From NCBI RefSeq assembly GCF_000159095.1, contig NZ_GG666295.1, positions 391,128 to 424,118 on the forward strand: a stretch of 32,991 nt of DNA, in the 5' to 3' direction. Position numbers and translations under genes: made by a program. A model generated the notes under the pieces. That model had not been told where the DNA came from and made no database searches. It saw only the letters and a list, made by a program, of their open reading frames with translations. This DNA is from Anaerococcus tetradius ATCC 35098. Its GTDB lineage: Bacteria; Bacillota; Clostridia; Tissierellales; Peptoniphilaceae. Shown here one piece after another: positions 17,673-24,631 of the stretch. The first letter of the stretch is position 1; every line of letters begins with the position of its first letter.

Positions 17673-18479
17673 TTAATATTCCATTTCCTTTAGTAGGTAG
17701 CTTTCTTCTATTTCCTCATCTGTGCCTGTTAGTTTTACTCTTACTCTTGAGCTTTCTTTGACGTAGTCATTTTCAAGGACCATACCATATCCATCAGCAG
17801 TTTTTACTTTTTGGCCTTCTTTCGGCATGATTTTCTTGGCACATTTATAGCATTCTTCTTCGTAAGATAGGCAACACATGAGTCTACCACATATGCCCGA
17901 GATTTTAGCTGGGTCTAAGGTTATATTTTGGTCCTTTGCCATCTTGATTGATAAGGGTTTGAAGTCATTTAAGAATCTTCCGCAACAGCATCTTTGACCA
18001 CAAGGTCCAAAGTGTTCAATCATTTTTGCATGATCTCTTACCCCGATTTGTCTTAGTTCAATCCTATTTTTGTATATGGCTGCCAAGTCTTTTACAAGCC
18101 CCCTAAAATCAACCCTGTTTTCAGATTTGAAGTAGAAGGTGATTTTGCTTCTATCGAATGTGTATTTGGCATCTATTATCTTCATACTAAGACCGTGTTC
18201 ACAAGCCTTTTGTTGACACAAGCCAATAGCTTCTTTTGCTTCTTTTTCGTTTTTTTTGTAGTAGTAGATGTCATCTTTTGTTGCTTTCCTAATTATTTCA
18301 GATAGTTTTTCTTTTAGTTGATTTTTTTCTAAATCTACATCAGTTAAGGCAACTTCAGCGATTTCTATTCCATTGGATGTTTCTACTACTGCCAAGTCTT
18401 TGTATTCAAATTCTATATTTTTGGCGTTAAAATAATAAATTTTTCCCGCCTGTCTAAATCTTATTCCTACGACTTTCAA
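17673..18479 (-). CDS. ricT: PSP1 domain protein, RicT/YaaT homologue
   Basis: A 268-residue PSP1-family protein. The N-terminus VVGIRFRQAGKIYYF matches YaaT/RicT. Cysteine-rich blocks CGQRCCCGRF (about 156-165) and CGRLMCCLSYEEECYKC (about 196-212) match the iron-sulfur-ligating cysteines of the family. In Bacillus RicT joins RicA and RicF in a complex that stimulates RNase Y mRNA cleavage and affects sporulation/biofilm; no RicA/F gene is in this window. The start is TTG directly after the holB UGA, with SD GAGGGG inside the holB end. Operon position downstream of holB is as in Bacillus. Confidence 0.92.
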   Translation of the reverse strand: MKVVGIRFRQAGKIYYFNAKNIEFEYKDLAVVETSNGIEIAEVALTDVDLEKNQLKEKLSEIIRKATKDDIYYYKKNEKEAKEAIGLCQQKACEHGLSMKIIDAKYTFDRSKITFYFKSENRVDFRGLVKDLAAIYKNRIELRQIGVRDHAKMIEHFGPCGQRCCCGRFLNDFKPLSIKMAKDQNITLDPAKISGICGRLMCCLSYEEECYKCAKKIMPKEGQKVKTADGYGMVLENDYVKESSRVRVKLTGTDEEIEESYLLKEMEY

Positions 18480-19271
18480 TCAGCGTTTCCCCTCTCTAAA
18501 AACATCAAAGACGATTTTCTCAATACTTAAATCATAATTGATGTTTGTTTTGCTTGCATTTTTAATTGTTTCTACAAGGTCTATGGACCTTTCAATCTTA
18601 TCTAGACTAATTAGTGGAAATTTCTTCATCATATAGCTAGTAGCTAAATCTAGTTCATTTTTACTAAATTTATATTTAATAAGATTTTGGTAGAGTTTTT
18701 CGATTGCTAGATAAATAGTCTGTCTATCTTCCTTATATTTGTCAAAAAATTCCTTATTTTTATAAAAGCTTTCGATTTTACCCTTGTACAAGTCAGACCA
18801 TATTTCATACAAATAGTCCATATCTATATCTAAGGCTGGCTCATCTGCTTGGATTGTAAGTGTTTGGCACCTAGATCTTATGGTTGGAAGAATCGTGTCT
18901 TTGTTTACACAAGTAAAAATCAACTTGACATAAGATTTTAATTCCTCTAGGCTTTTAAGCATAGCATTGGCACCTTCTTGCCTTAGGTCTTGAGCTTGGT
19001 GAATTATATATATTTTGATTTTTGAATTTTCTGGCCTTAGGTAGATATTTTTAAGCATTTCTCTAATGCTTTCAATATCTATAACAGAGCCTTCCTTATC
19101 TATAAGATACAAGTCTGGGTTAGTTTCATTTTCTTGAACTATCCCATAAGATTCAAAAACTTTTCTAGCAAATTCTAGGGCGAAAGTCTTGTTATAGTCA
19201 GGATTCTTACCTTCAAATATATAGGCACTAGCAAGATTCTTATTTTTTATTTGCTCATCTAAGATGCTCAT
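18480..19271 (-). CDS. holB: DNA polymerase III delta-prime subunit (clamp-loader component)
   Basis: A 263-residue AAA+-fold clamp loader subunit, shorter than the about 330 of E. coli/Bacillus. Seen: the SAYIFEG start of the Rossmann-like domain, IREMLKNIYLRPENSKIKIYII, QEGANAMLKSLEE and the conserved SRC motif in IRSRCQTL. The P-loop position reads GKNPDYNKTF and is not a functional Walker A, and the zinc-binding cysteines found in many delta-prime proteins are absent (NENETNPDLYLID-like spacing). Both fit a non-ATPase subunit. The ATG overlaps the darA stop (ATGA) without a clear SD, so translation is probably coupled. Confidence 0.88.
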   Translation of the reverse strand: MSILDEQIKNKNLASAYIFEGKNPDYNKTFALEFARKVFESYGIVQENETNPDLYLIDKEGSVIDIESIREMLKNIYLRPENSKIKIYIIHQAQDLRQEGANAMLKSLEELKSYVKLIFTCVNKDTILPTIRSRCQTLTIQADEPALDIDMDYLYEIWSDLYKGKIESFYKNKEFFDKYKEDRQTIYLAIEKLYQNLIKYKFSKNELDLATSYMMKKFPLISLDKIERSIDLVETIKNASKTNINYDLSIEKIVFDVFREGKR

Positions 19272-19597
19272 ATTTGAATATATTTTTCAACATCTATTAT
19301 AAAAATTGTAGCTCCACCAACTGTTATATCTATTGGAACAGTATTGGTTAGAAGGGAGCTTTCAGCTGTTGGGTTAATAATTGTAGTCGTTGTATTTCTC
19401 TTCTTGCAATTCTTTTCAATTACTCCTAAAACTTCGTCAAGATCCTCTTCCTCAACACCTATAAGTAGGGTAGTGTTTCCTTTTTTTAGGAAACCACCAG
19501 TTGTTGAAAGCTTGGTTATCCTATAGCCCTTATCTGTTAAGGCATCAACTAAAAAGTTAACATCTGCATCTTGCACTATGGCTATTAGTAATTTCAT
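19268..19597 (-). CDS. darA: Cyclic-di-AMP receptor DarA/PstA (YaaQ)
   Basis: A 109-residue PII-like trimeric protein that binds c-di-AMP. The start MKLLIAIVQDADVNFLVDAL and the STTGGFLKKGNTTLLIGVE block match the ligand-binding loop of the family. The usual length is 109. The role downstream of binding is not settled in Firmicutes. It overlaps tmk by ATGA and has SD GGAGG. The tmk-darA-holB order is conserved in Firmicutes (yaaR, which lies in between in Bacillus, is missing here). Confidence 0.95.
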   Translation of the reverse strand: MKLLIAIVQDADVNFLVDALTDKGYRITKLSTTGGFLKKGNTTLLIGVEEEDLDEVLGVIEKNCKKRNTTTTIINPTAESSLLTNTVPIDITVGGATIFIIDVEKYIQI

Positions 19598-20223
19598 TGT
19601 TTTTCCTCCAATGATTCATAAATTAATTTCATAACTTGATCCGTTACTTCAGTAACAGACTTGCTTGCATCAATTTTCTTAATCTCTTTCTTATATCTTT
19701 CTGCAATATCTAGATAAGCGTTAAATATTTTCTTGTGAAAATCAAAATCTTCACTTTCAAGCCTATCAGCCGAGAAATTTTCTCTCTTTCTTATTAATGC
19801 TGTTTTATAGTCTATATCAAAAAATATTGTTAAATCGGCCCTTAGACCAGCAGTTGCGAAATCATTTATCTCTTTTACCTTATCTATACCTAGCCCTCTT
19901 CCAACACCTTGGTATAAAAGTGAACTTAGGACAAATCTATCGCATAAGACTAACATTCCTGATTCTAGAGCTGGCTTAATTTTTTCTTCGACAAGCTGGG
20001 CCCTGCTTGCAGCAAAAAGCAAACATTCACAACTGGCAGTCATTGCAATATTATCCTTGTCTATAATAATATCTCTTATCTTTTCCGAAATATAAGTGCC
20101 ACCTGGTTCTCTATAATCAAGGAATTCTATCTTATCTTTTTCTAATCTCTTCTTTACTTCACTGAGTACAGTTGTTTTTCCAGATCCATCCGGACCTTCA
20201 AATACTATTAATTTTCCATCCAT
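19594..20223 (-). CDS. tmk: Thymidylate kinase
   Basis: A 209-residue dTMP kinase feeding dTTP synthesis. P-loop FEGPDGSGKTT (residues 8-18), the DRF block in LVLCDRFVLSSLLYQG, and a lid with RKRENFSADRLES are present. It lacks any SD: the extended -10 promoter TGGTATAAT ends 6 nt before the ATG, putting the transcription start on the A of the start codon, so the mRNA is probably leaderless. It is first gene of the operon and lies after the rplY terminator. Confidence 0.95.
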   Translation of the reverse strand: MDGKLIVFEGPDGSGKTTVLSEVKKRLEKDKIEFLDYREPGGTYISEKIRDIIIDKDNIAMTASCECLLFAASRAQLVEEKIKPALESGMLVLCDRFVLSSLLYQGVGRGLGIDKVKEINDFATAGLRADLTIFFDIDYKTALIRKRENFSADRLESEDFDFHKKIFNAYLDIAERYKKEIKKIDASKSVTEVTDQVMKLIYESLEEKQ

Positions 20224-20229
20224 GGTACT

Positions 20230-20238
20230 ATTATACCA
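20230..20238 (-). promoter_or_regulatory. Extended -10 promoter of tmk, probable leaderless transcript
   Basis: Minus strand TGG-TATAAT (20238-20230). No good -35 lies 16-18 bp upstream, which fits the TGn extended type. The segment is inside an inverted repeat ATGGTA-TAATAG-TACCAT whose right arm includes the start codon. Confidence 0.65.
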
Positions 20239-20285
20239 TAAGTAAGAAATATTGACTTAGAAAATCCCGAGCATTTTGGGCACAA

Positions 20286-20307
20286 AAAAAGACCTTATGG
20301 CCTTTTT
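20286..20307 (-). terminator. Intrinsic terminator of rplY
   Basis: Minus strand AAAAAGGCC (20307-20299), loop ATAA, GGTCTTTTT (20294-20286), with two more T's. It starts 3 nt behind the rplY stop. Confidence 0.9.
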
Positions 20308-20309
20308 TA

Positions 20310-20957
20310 TTATTCTTCTTCAGAATTTTTTGCTTCTGTTTCGCCAACAGTTGGAACGTCAGCTGCTCCAGCTTCTTCGCCCTCTGCGGCTGCTTTTTCT
20401 TCTGCTGGTTCTTGTAGTGAACAGATAACAGCGTCTTCTTCTTCAAGAATTGTAATGTCTGCGTTTTTGAAAATATCAAGATCAGCTATAGTTCTTACGT
20501 CACCGATTTGTAGGTCTTTTACTTCAACTTCTGCTGTTTGAGGAATGAATTTTGGTAAGCACTCTACTTCAACTACGTCGATGTTTTGAACTAATACTGA
20601 TGGTTCAACTACTATATCGTCTCTTCCTACAAGTACAACTGGAACTTGAACTCTAATTGCTTCGTTTTGGTTGATCGCTTGGAAGTCAACGTGTAAAAAT
20701 TGATTTTTGAATGGGTGATTTTGGTACGCTTTAATAAGAACGTCCTTGTTTTCTCCATCAATGTCTAATGTGATAATTGTAGATGTTCCAGCTTGTCTAA
20801 GTACCTTTTCAAAATCTCTAGCTGTTACTTGAACATTTATATTTTCTTCATCTTTGGCATAAATAACTCCTGGTACTAGTTCGTTAGCTCTAAGCTTATT
20901 AACTTTGTTTTTACCAGTAGCTTCTCTTTTTTGCGCTTGTAAAACTATGTCTGCCAT
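20310..20957 (-). CDS. rplY: 50S ribosomal protein L25 / general stress protein Ctc
   Basis: A 215-residue long-form (TL5/Ctc) 5S rRNA-binding protein. The N-terminal L25 domain (about 5-90) contains the start of the Ctc pattern (REATGKNKVNKLRANELVPGVIY). The C-terminal TL5 beta domain (about 95-180) is followed by an Ala/Glu-rich acidic tail (about 180-215). SD AAGGAGG. Monocistronic between its own promoter and terminator. Confidence 0.95.
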   Translation of the reverse strand: MADIVLQAQKREATGKNKVNKLRANELVPGVIYAKDEENINVQVTARDFEKVLRQAGTSTIITLDIDGENKDVLIKAYQNHPFKNQFLHVDFQAINQNEAIRVQVPVVLVGRDDIVVEPSVLVQNIDVVEVECLPKFIPQTAEVEVKDLQIGDVRTIADLDIFKNADITILEEEDAVICSLQEPAEEKAAAEGEEAGAADVPTVGETEAKNSEEE

Positions 20958-20986
20958 TTTGCCTCCTTATATTTTCATACTGATAA

Positions 20987-21015
20987 ATTATACCTCAAGA
21001 TTCTACTATTTACAA
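20987..21015 (-). promoter_or_regulatory. Sigma-A promoter of rplY
   Basis: Minus strand: -35 TTGTAA (21015-21010), 17-bp spacer, -10 TATAAT (20992-20987). Leader of about 23 nt. Confidence 0.75.
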
Positions 21016-21083
21016 TATATTAAGTTTTAAATAGATTAAAAAGGGTATATTAATAGTAAGCTTATTTATAGAAAGGATTATAT

Positions 21084-21593
21084 ATGTCACGAAAAGTAAA
21101 ATTTGGAACAGTAGATGTAAGCGTTGATGGCAATAAGCTAAGAGTGGGAGATACTGCTCCAGAATTTAAAGCTATTGATAACGAGTTAAATGATTTCGAT
21201 TCCTCAATATATAAGGGAAAAATTAGATTGATTTCAGTTATCCCATCAATAGACACATCAGTATGTGAAATCCAAACAACCATGTTTACAAAAGCCGCTG
21301 AAGACTTCTCAGATAATGTTTCATTAATAACAGTATCAAATGATTTACCTTTTGCTCAAGTAAGATTTACTAAAGAAAAAGAAATAAATAAGAATAAGTT
21401 CGTATCTGATTATATTTATCATGATTTCGCCAAAAAATATTCTACTCTGATCAATGAATTACAATTATTGAATAGATCTGTTTTTGTTATAGATAAAGAC
21501 AACAAAATAGTTTATGCCGAATATCTTGACCAAAATACAGATTTACCAGATTATGAAAAGGCAATTGAACTTGTAAAAAGTTTGGATAATTAA
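21084..21593 (+). CDS. tpx: Thiol peroxidase (Tpx-type peroxiredoxin) lacking the resolving cysteine
   Basis: A 169-residue Tpx that reduces hydroperoxides. The peroxidatic site PSIDTSVC is intact, as is DLPFAQVRF and the arginine-bearing LNRSVFVID. In classic atypical two-Cys Tpx a resolving cysteine follows the DLPFAxxRF block; here it is Thr (RFTKEK), and the protein has only one cysteine in all. It would need an outside thiol for recycling. The SD AAAGGA lies 7 nt from the ATG. A -10-like TATATT (21046) lies upstream without a good -35. Convergent with folD and sharing its terminator. Confidence 0.93.
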   Translation: MSRKVKFGTVDVSVDGNKLRVGDTAPEFKAIDNELNDFDSSIYKGKIRLISVIPSIDTSVCEIQTTMFTKAAEDFSDNVSLITVSNDLPFAQVRFTKEKEINKNKFVSDYIYHDFAKKYSTLINELQLLNRSVFVIDKDNKIVYAEYLDQNTDLPDYEKAIELVKSLDN

Positions 21594-21594
21594 T

Positions 21595-21627
21595 AAGAGC
21601 TGTCGCTAGATTTTTGCGACAGCTCTT
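21595..21627. terminator. Bidirectional terminator between tpx and folD
   Basis: AAGAGCTGTCGC (21595-21606) pairs with GCGACAGCTCTT (21616-21627) around a 9-nt loop, a perfect 12-bp stem. T's follow on the plus strand and A/T on the minus strand, so it can serve both convergent genes. Confidence 0.9.
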
Positions 21628-22410
21628 TTATATTAGGCCCTCTAGGAGCTTTAGGGTTGTTATAGCACCTATTCCCTTTTTATTAGTAAGTATCTCGACG
21701 TCCATATCAGCTATAGATTCATAAGCTACATCCCCATATACTTTTCCATCTATATAGCTTGTTCCTACATCTACAATTAACATCTGATCTCTAAAATATG
21801 ACTTATCATAAAAGTTTGCCTTACCTATTGCTGAGATAAAGATATCAGAATTTTTAATCATTTCTTTGGAATTTTTAGTTTTGCTATTTATAAGACTTAC
21901 TGTGGCAGATTTGCTAGATAAATACATGGCTAGTGGCTTTCCTATAACCATAGTAGTGTTGGCTATAACAATATTTTTCCCTCTAAAACTAGTATATCTT
22001 TCTTCCAGAAAACTCGCAATGGCTCTGGCTGTAGCTGGTAGGGATGAGATATCTCCTTGCATTGTCATTCCAAGGCTCTTGTAAGTAAAAGCATCCAGGT
22101 CTGTAAGTTCAACTTTCTTTTTTAGTTCACTCAAGTCCTTGCCCCCAGCAAAAGGGGCTAGAAATATGTAGGCATCCTCCCTATCATATTGTTTAAGGTA
22201 TGCTAATATTTCTGAGCTATCTTCATTTTCAAACTCTTTGTCTACATAAACAATCCCAAAGTCCCTACATCTTTTTATTATAATATTCTTATAGAAATTT
22301 ACTTCAGCTGTGGGATTTTGGGAAAGTAATAAAATCTTCCTCTTTATTTTTGCTTCACTTAATTTTTTTACAAGCTTGTCCTTAATCCTATCAGTTGTTA
22401 GTTGCTTCAT
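21628..22410 (-). CDS. Highly divergent FolD-like protein (methylenetetrahydrofolate dehydrogenase/cyclohydrolase family)
   Basis: A 260-residue protein with FolD architecture but poor motifs. FolD normally interconverts methylene-, methenyl- and formyl-THF with NADP. Recognisable parts are NTTMVIGKPLAMYL (for GRSxIVGxP), SDIFISAIGKANF (for ADIxxxAxGxP), LIVDVGTSYIDGKVYGDV, and KKGIGAITTLKLLE (for PGGVGPMT). However, the PCTP block reads LPATAR, VQLPLP reads FLAPFA (Gln lost), the DVDGF block reads DLDAF (Asp kept), the Tyr/Lys block reads NFYKNIIIK with Ile at the expected lysine, and the nucleotide-binding Arg of GRS is Thr. The SD GGAGG lies directly behind the NlpC gene terminator. Activity is doubtful. 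Confidence 0.8.
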   Translation of the reverse strand: MKQLTTDRIKDKLVKKLSEAKIKRKILLLSQNPTAEVNFYKNIIIKRCRDFGIVYVDKEFENEDSSEILAYLKQYDREDAYIFLAPFAGGKDLSELKKKVELTDLDAFTYKSLGMTMQGDISSLPATARAIASFLEERYTSFRGKNIVIANTTMVIGKPLAMYLSSKSATVSLINSKTKNSKEMIKNSDIFISAIGKANFYDKSYFRDQMLIVDVGTSYIDGKVYGDVAYESIADMDVEILTNKKGIGAITTLKLLEGLI

Positions 22411-22422
22411 TTTTCCTCCATT

Positions 22423-22456
22423 AAAAAAGCCCCAAATAACTAATAGCTAATTGGGG
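22423..22456 (-). terminator. Intrinsic terminator of the NlpC/P60 gene
   Basis: Minus strand CCCCAA (22456-22451) pairs with TTGGGG (22435-22430), with A/T-rich partly paired bases inside, then C and six T's. The T-tract runs into the folD SD. Confidence 0.8.
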
Positions 22457-22469
22457 ATAAATTTTTGTC

Positions 22470-23996
22470 TTAATATATTCTTCTTGCACCTACAAAAGCA
22501 TTTTGGAAGCTTCCGTTGTACACATTGTCATATTTAACTCCTGTTGCAGGTGTTGAAGCATGAACAAAGGTACCATCGGAATTAACAACTATACCAACGT
22601 GGTCGATTCCACCTCCACCAAAGGAGAAGAATACCAAATCTCCTGCTTGTAGATTTGACGAATTTACCGCATAACCACATGAATATTGGGCTGCTGATTG
22701 GTGAGGAATTGATATACCCATTTGTCTATATACATAAGAAGTAAGTCCCGAGCAGTCAAATCCAACATTTGGATTAGCTTCACCCCAAACATATGGACTA
22801 CCAACAAATTGAGTAGCAAGACCTGCTGCATTTAGTCCAGATCCATTCTTAGCAGGAGCTTGTTGATATGATGCTTCTTCTACATCTTCAACTTCCTTAA
22901 CTGCTTCTTCTTGTTGTTGAGGAGCTTTTTCTTCTTTTTTAGGAGCTTCTTTTACTTCTTCTTTAGCTACTTCTGTATCTGACATATATCCAGTTGATAC
23001 ATATCCTTTTTGACCATTATAATTAATTTCTAACCAGCCATTAGATACTTGACCTTCTAACCTGTCACCTTTTCTTACAGAACCGATTATAGATCCATTA
23101 TTAGCTTTATTTCTAACATTAAGAACAGTTGTGTTTACCCAACCTGTATAATAATAAGTTTGTTCTTCTTTGGCTTGTTCAGCTGCCTTAGCTTCTTGAG
23201 CTTTCTTAGCTTCTTCGGCTGCCTTAGCTTCTTGAGCTTTTTTAGCTTCTTCGGCTACCTTAGCTTCTTGAGCTTTTTTAGCTTCCTCAGCTGCCTTAGC
23301 TTCTTGGGCTTTCTTAGCTTCCTCTGCCGCATTTTGTTCTTTAGCATTATTTGCTTCATCTGCCACTTGAGCTTCTTGACTAGCCTTAGCTTCTTCTTTA
23401 GTATTTAATTCATTAACTAAATCTTCTGGATAATAATCAGATAGATATCCTTCGCTTATGTATCCTTCTTCTGTGCTTAAAAAGCCATCTTCTAGCTTTC
23501 CAACAACCTTATCACCAGCTTTTAGAGATGATACTATGTTGTTATCAGTAATTTCCTTGCTACTTCTAATGTTAAGTAGCGGTGTGTTTACATATTTAAC
23601 GACTGGAAGGTCATTAACTTCTTCTTTAGCTTCAGATTCTACTGCTTTTTCATCTGCAACATCTTTTTTATTTTCATCTGCAATTTTTGCTGCCTTTACT
23701 TCAATAACAGTATCTCTTGCAGCTTCTTCTACTAATTTATCTAAGTCAGCCTTTTTGTCTTCTTTACTTTCAACAGGCTTAGCTTCTTGAGCTATTTTTG
23801 TATTTTTAACTTCATTAGTATATTCAGACTTCACTAAATCATAGTTTGTATAAGTATCTGTATAGTTTGCTTCTGAAATTAGTGAATTGGTATGTTGATC
23901 TTGGTCCAAATTGTCAATTGTAGTCGCATATGCACTAGCACCTGCTGTTACTGCAGCTATAACTGATAGCATAGCTCCTATATTTTTCTTTTTCAT
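22470..23996 (-). CDS. Secreted SH3-domain NlpC/P60 peptidoglycan hydrolase
   Basis: A 508-residue exported wall hydrolase, probably a D,L-endopeptidase. An N-terminal signal peptide (MKKKNIGAMLSVIAAVTAG, ending near ASAYA) is followed by a Lys/Glu/Ala-rich region (about 30-125), an SH3 domain (about 125-185) and a low-complexity block of about four 12-residue repeats (AAEEAKKAQEAK). A second SH3 domain (about 280-335), a Glu/Lys/Gln-rich linker and an NlpC/P60 domain (about 390-508) follow. The catalytic Cys is in GFDCSGLTSYVYRQ, the histidines in IDHVGIV and FVHAST. The ATG at 23996 is chosen because GGAGG precedes it by 6 nt; an ATG 12 nt upstream overlaps that SD. Confidence 0.94.
   Translation of the reverse strand: MKKKNIGAMLSVIAAVTAGASAYATTIDNLDQDQHTNSLISEANYTDTYTNYDLVKSEYTNEVKNTKIAQEAKPVESKEDKKADLDKLVEEAARDTVIEVKAAKIADENKKDVADEKAVESEAKEEVNDLPVVKYVNTPLLNIRSSKEITDNNIVSSLKAGDKVVGKLEDGFLSTEEGYISEGYLSDYYPEDLVNELNTKEEAKASQEAQVADEANNAKEQNAAEEAKKAQEAKAAEEAKKAQEAKVAEEAKKAQEAKAAEEAKKAQEAKAAEQAKEEQTYYYTGWVNTTVLNVRNKANNGSIIGSVRKGDRLEGQVSNGWLEINYNGQKGYVSTGYMSDTEVAKEEVKEAPKKEEKAPQQQEEAVKEVEDVEEASYQQAPAKNGSGLNAAGLATQFVGSPYVWGEANPNVGFDCSGLTSYVYRQMGISIPHQSAAQYSCGYAVNSSNLQAGDLVFFSFGGGGIDHVGIVVNSDGTFVHASTPATGVKYDNVYNGSFQNAFVGARRIY
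23182..23325 (-). repeat. Four tandem 36-bp repeats inside the NlpC/P60 gene
   Basis: Near-identical 36-bp units coding for AAEEAKKAQEAK-type 12-mers start at about 23182, 23218, 23254 and 23290. They differ by a few silent and one or two coding changes (A/V). Such tracts vary in copy number by slipped-strand pairing. Confidence 0.85.
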
Positions 23997-24076
23997 CAAG
24001 TCCTCCATATAATATTTTAATGAAAATTATCTTTAAATCTTTAATCTTTATTAATTCTTGTACTAAATCATCTTCT

Positions 24077-24105
24077 ATTTTATATCTTTTTAACAAAAGT
24101 GTCAA
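24077..24105 (-). promoter_or_regulatory. Consensus sigma-A promoter of the NlpC/P60 gene
   Basis: Minus strand: perfect -35 TTGACA (24105-24100), 17-bp spacer, -10 TAAAAT (24082-24077). A leader of about 75 nt precedes the SD and ATG. Confidence 0.85.
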
Positions 24106-24111
24106 GAATTA

Positions 24112-24128
24112 GTTACAAAAAAATTACA
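24112..24128 (-). promoter_or_regulatory. WalR (YycF/VicR)-type binding site
   Basis: Minus strand TGTAAT-TTTTT-TGTAAC (24128-24112) matches the WalR direct-repeat consensus of two TGTWAH hexamers with a 5-nt spacer. It ends 6 nt before the -35 of a peptidoglycan hydrolase promoter, the class of gene WalRK controls. A partial second copy (ATTAAC-N5-TGTAAC) lies at 24237-24253. Confidence 0.65.
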
Positions 24129-24260
24129 CCCTCCATAATATCCCTTAGTTTTTCGTGCAATTTTCACTAAAATAGCTAATAAACTAACAGATTTTTATGA
24201 AAAGTGTAAGCAATTTTAACATTTCTTATATGATTAGTTACAAAAATGTTAATTATGTAG

Positions 24261-24595
24261 GGAGCAAATCTATAAGCCGTGTTCTGTCTTGGATAATCAT
24301 CTGTCTAGGCTTACTGTCGCCAATAAGCTCAAGCGAACAACCATACTGGACTGTGCCGAGCAGGCATCCTACTGTCCCTTTCGTTCTTGCACCGGATGGG
24401 GTTTACATAGCCTATCTATCACTAGATAGCTGGTGAGCTCTTACCTCGCCATTCCAACCTTACCAGATATCTGGCGGTATACTTTCTGTTGCACTTGCCT
24501 GAAGATCACTCCTACTTGACGTTATCAAGCATCCTTGCTCTGTGGTGCACGGACTTTCCTCGTGAAATTAATCCCGCGATTACCCGATTTACTCC
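24261..24595 (-). ncRNA. rnpB: RNase P RNA (type A)
   Basis: The catalytic RNA that trims the 5' leader of pre-tRNAs. P1 is formed by GGAGTAAATC at the 5' end and GATTTGCTCC at the 3' end, a 10-bp pairing that fixes the gene at 335 nt. Conserved blocks read, in order: GAGGAAAGTCCG (CR-I), ACAGAAAGTATACCGCC, GGTAAGAGCTCACC, GTAAACCCCATCCGGTGC (L15 CCA-binding region) and ACAGAACACGGCTTATAG (CR-V). The layout is the ancestral type A, as in Clostridia, not the Bacillus type B. Its promoter predicts a start exactly at the P1 G (24595). No classic T-tract terminator is seen behind it, only an 8-bp TAACATTT/AAATGTTA pairing. Confidence 0.95.
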
Positions 24596-24601
24596 ATATT
24601 G

Positions 24602-24630
24602 ATTTTACCTTTTTTCACTTGATATTACAA
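24602..24630 (-). promoter_or_regulatory. Sigma-A promoter of rnpB
   Basis: Minus strand: -35 TTGTAA (24630-24625), 17-bp spacer, -10 TAAAAT (24607-24602). The predicted start, 7 nt on, is the first base of P1. It lies right behind the nif3 stop. Confidence 0.8.
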
Positions 24631-24631
24631 A

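Noticed and set aside
20231-20479. 82-codon minus-strand frame
   Set aside because: Shadow of rplY and its terminator in another frame; Lys/Gln-rich nonsense.
23160-23408. 82-codon plus-strand frame rich in Phe/Leu/Ser
   Set aside because: Antisense translation of the 36-bp repeats of the NlpC/P60 gene.
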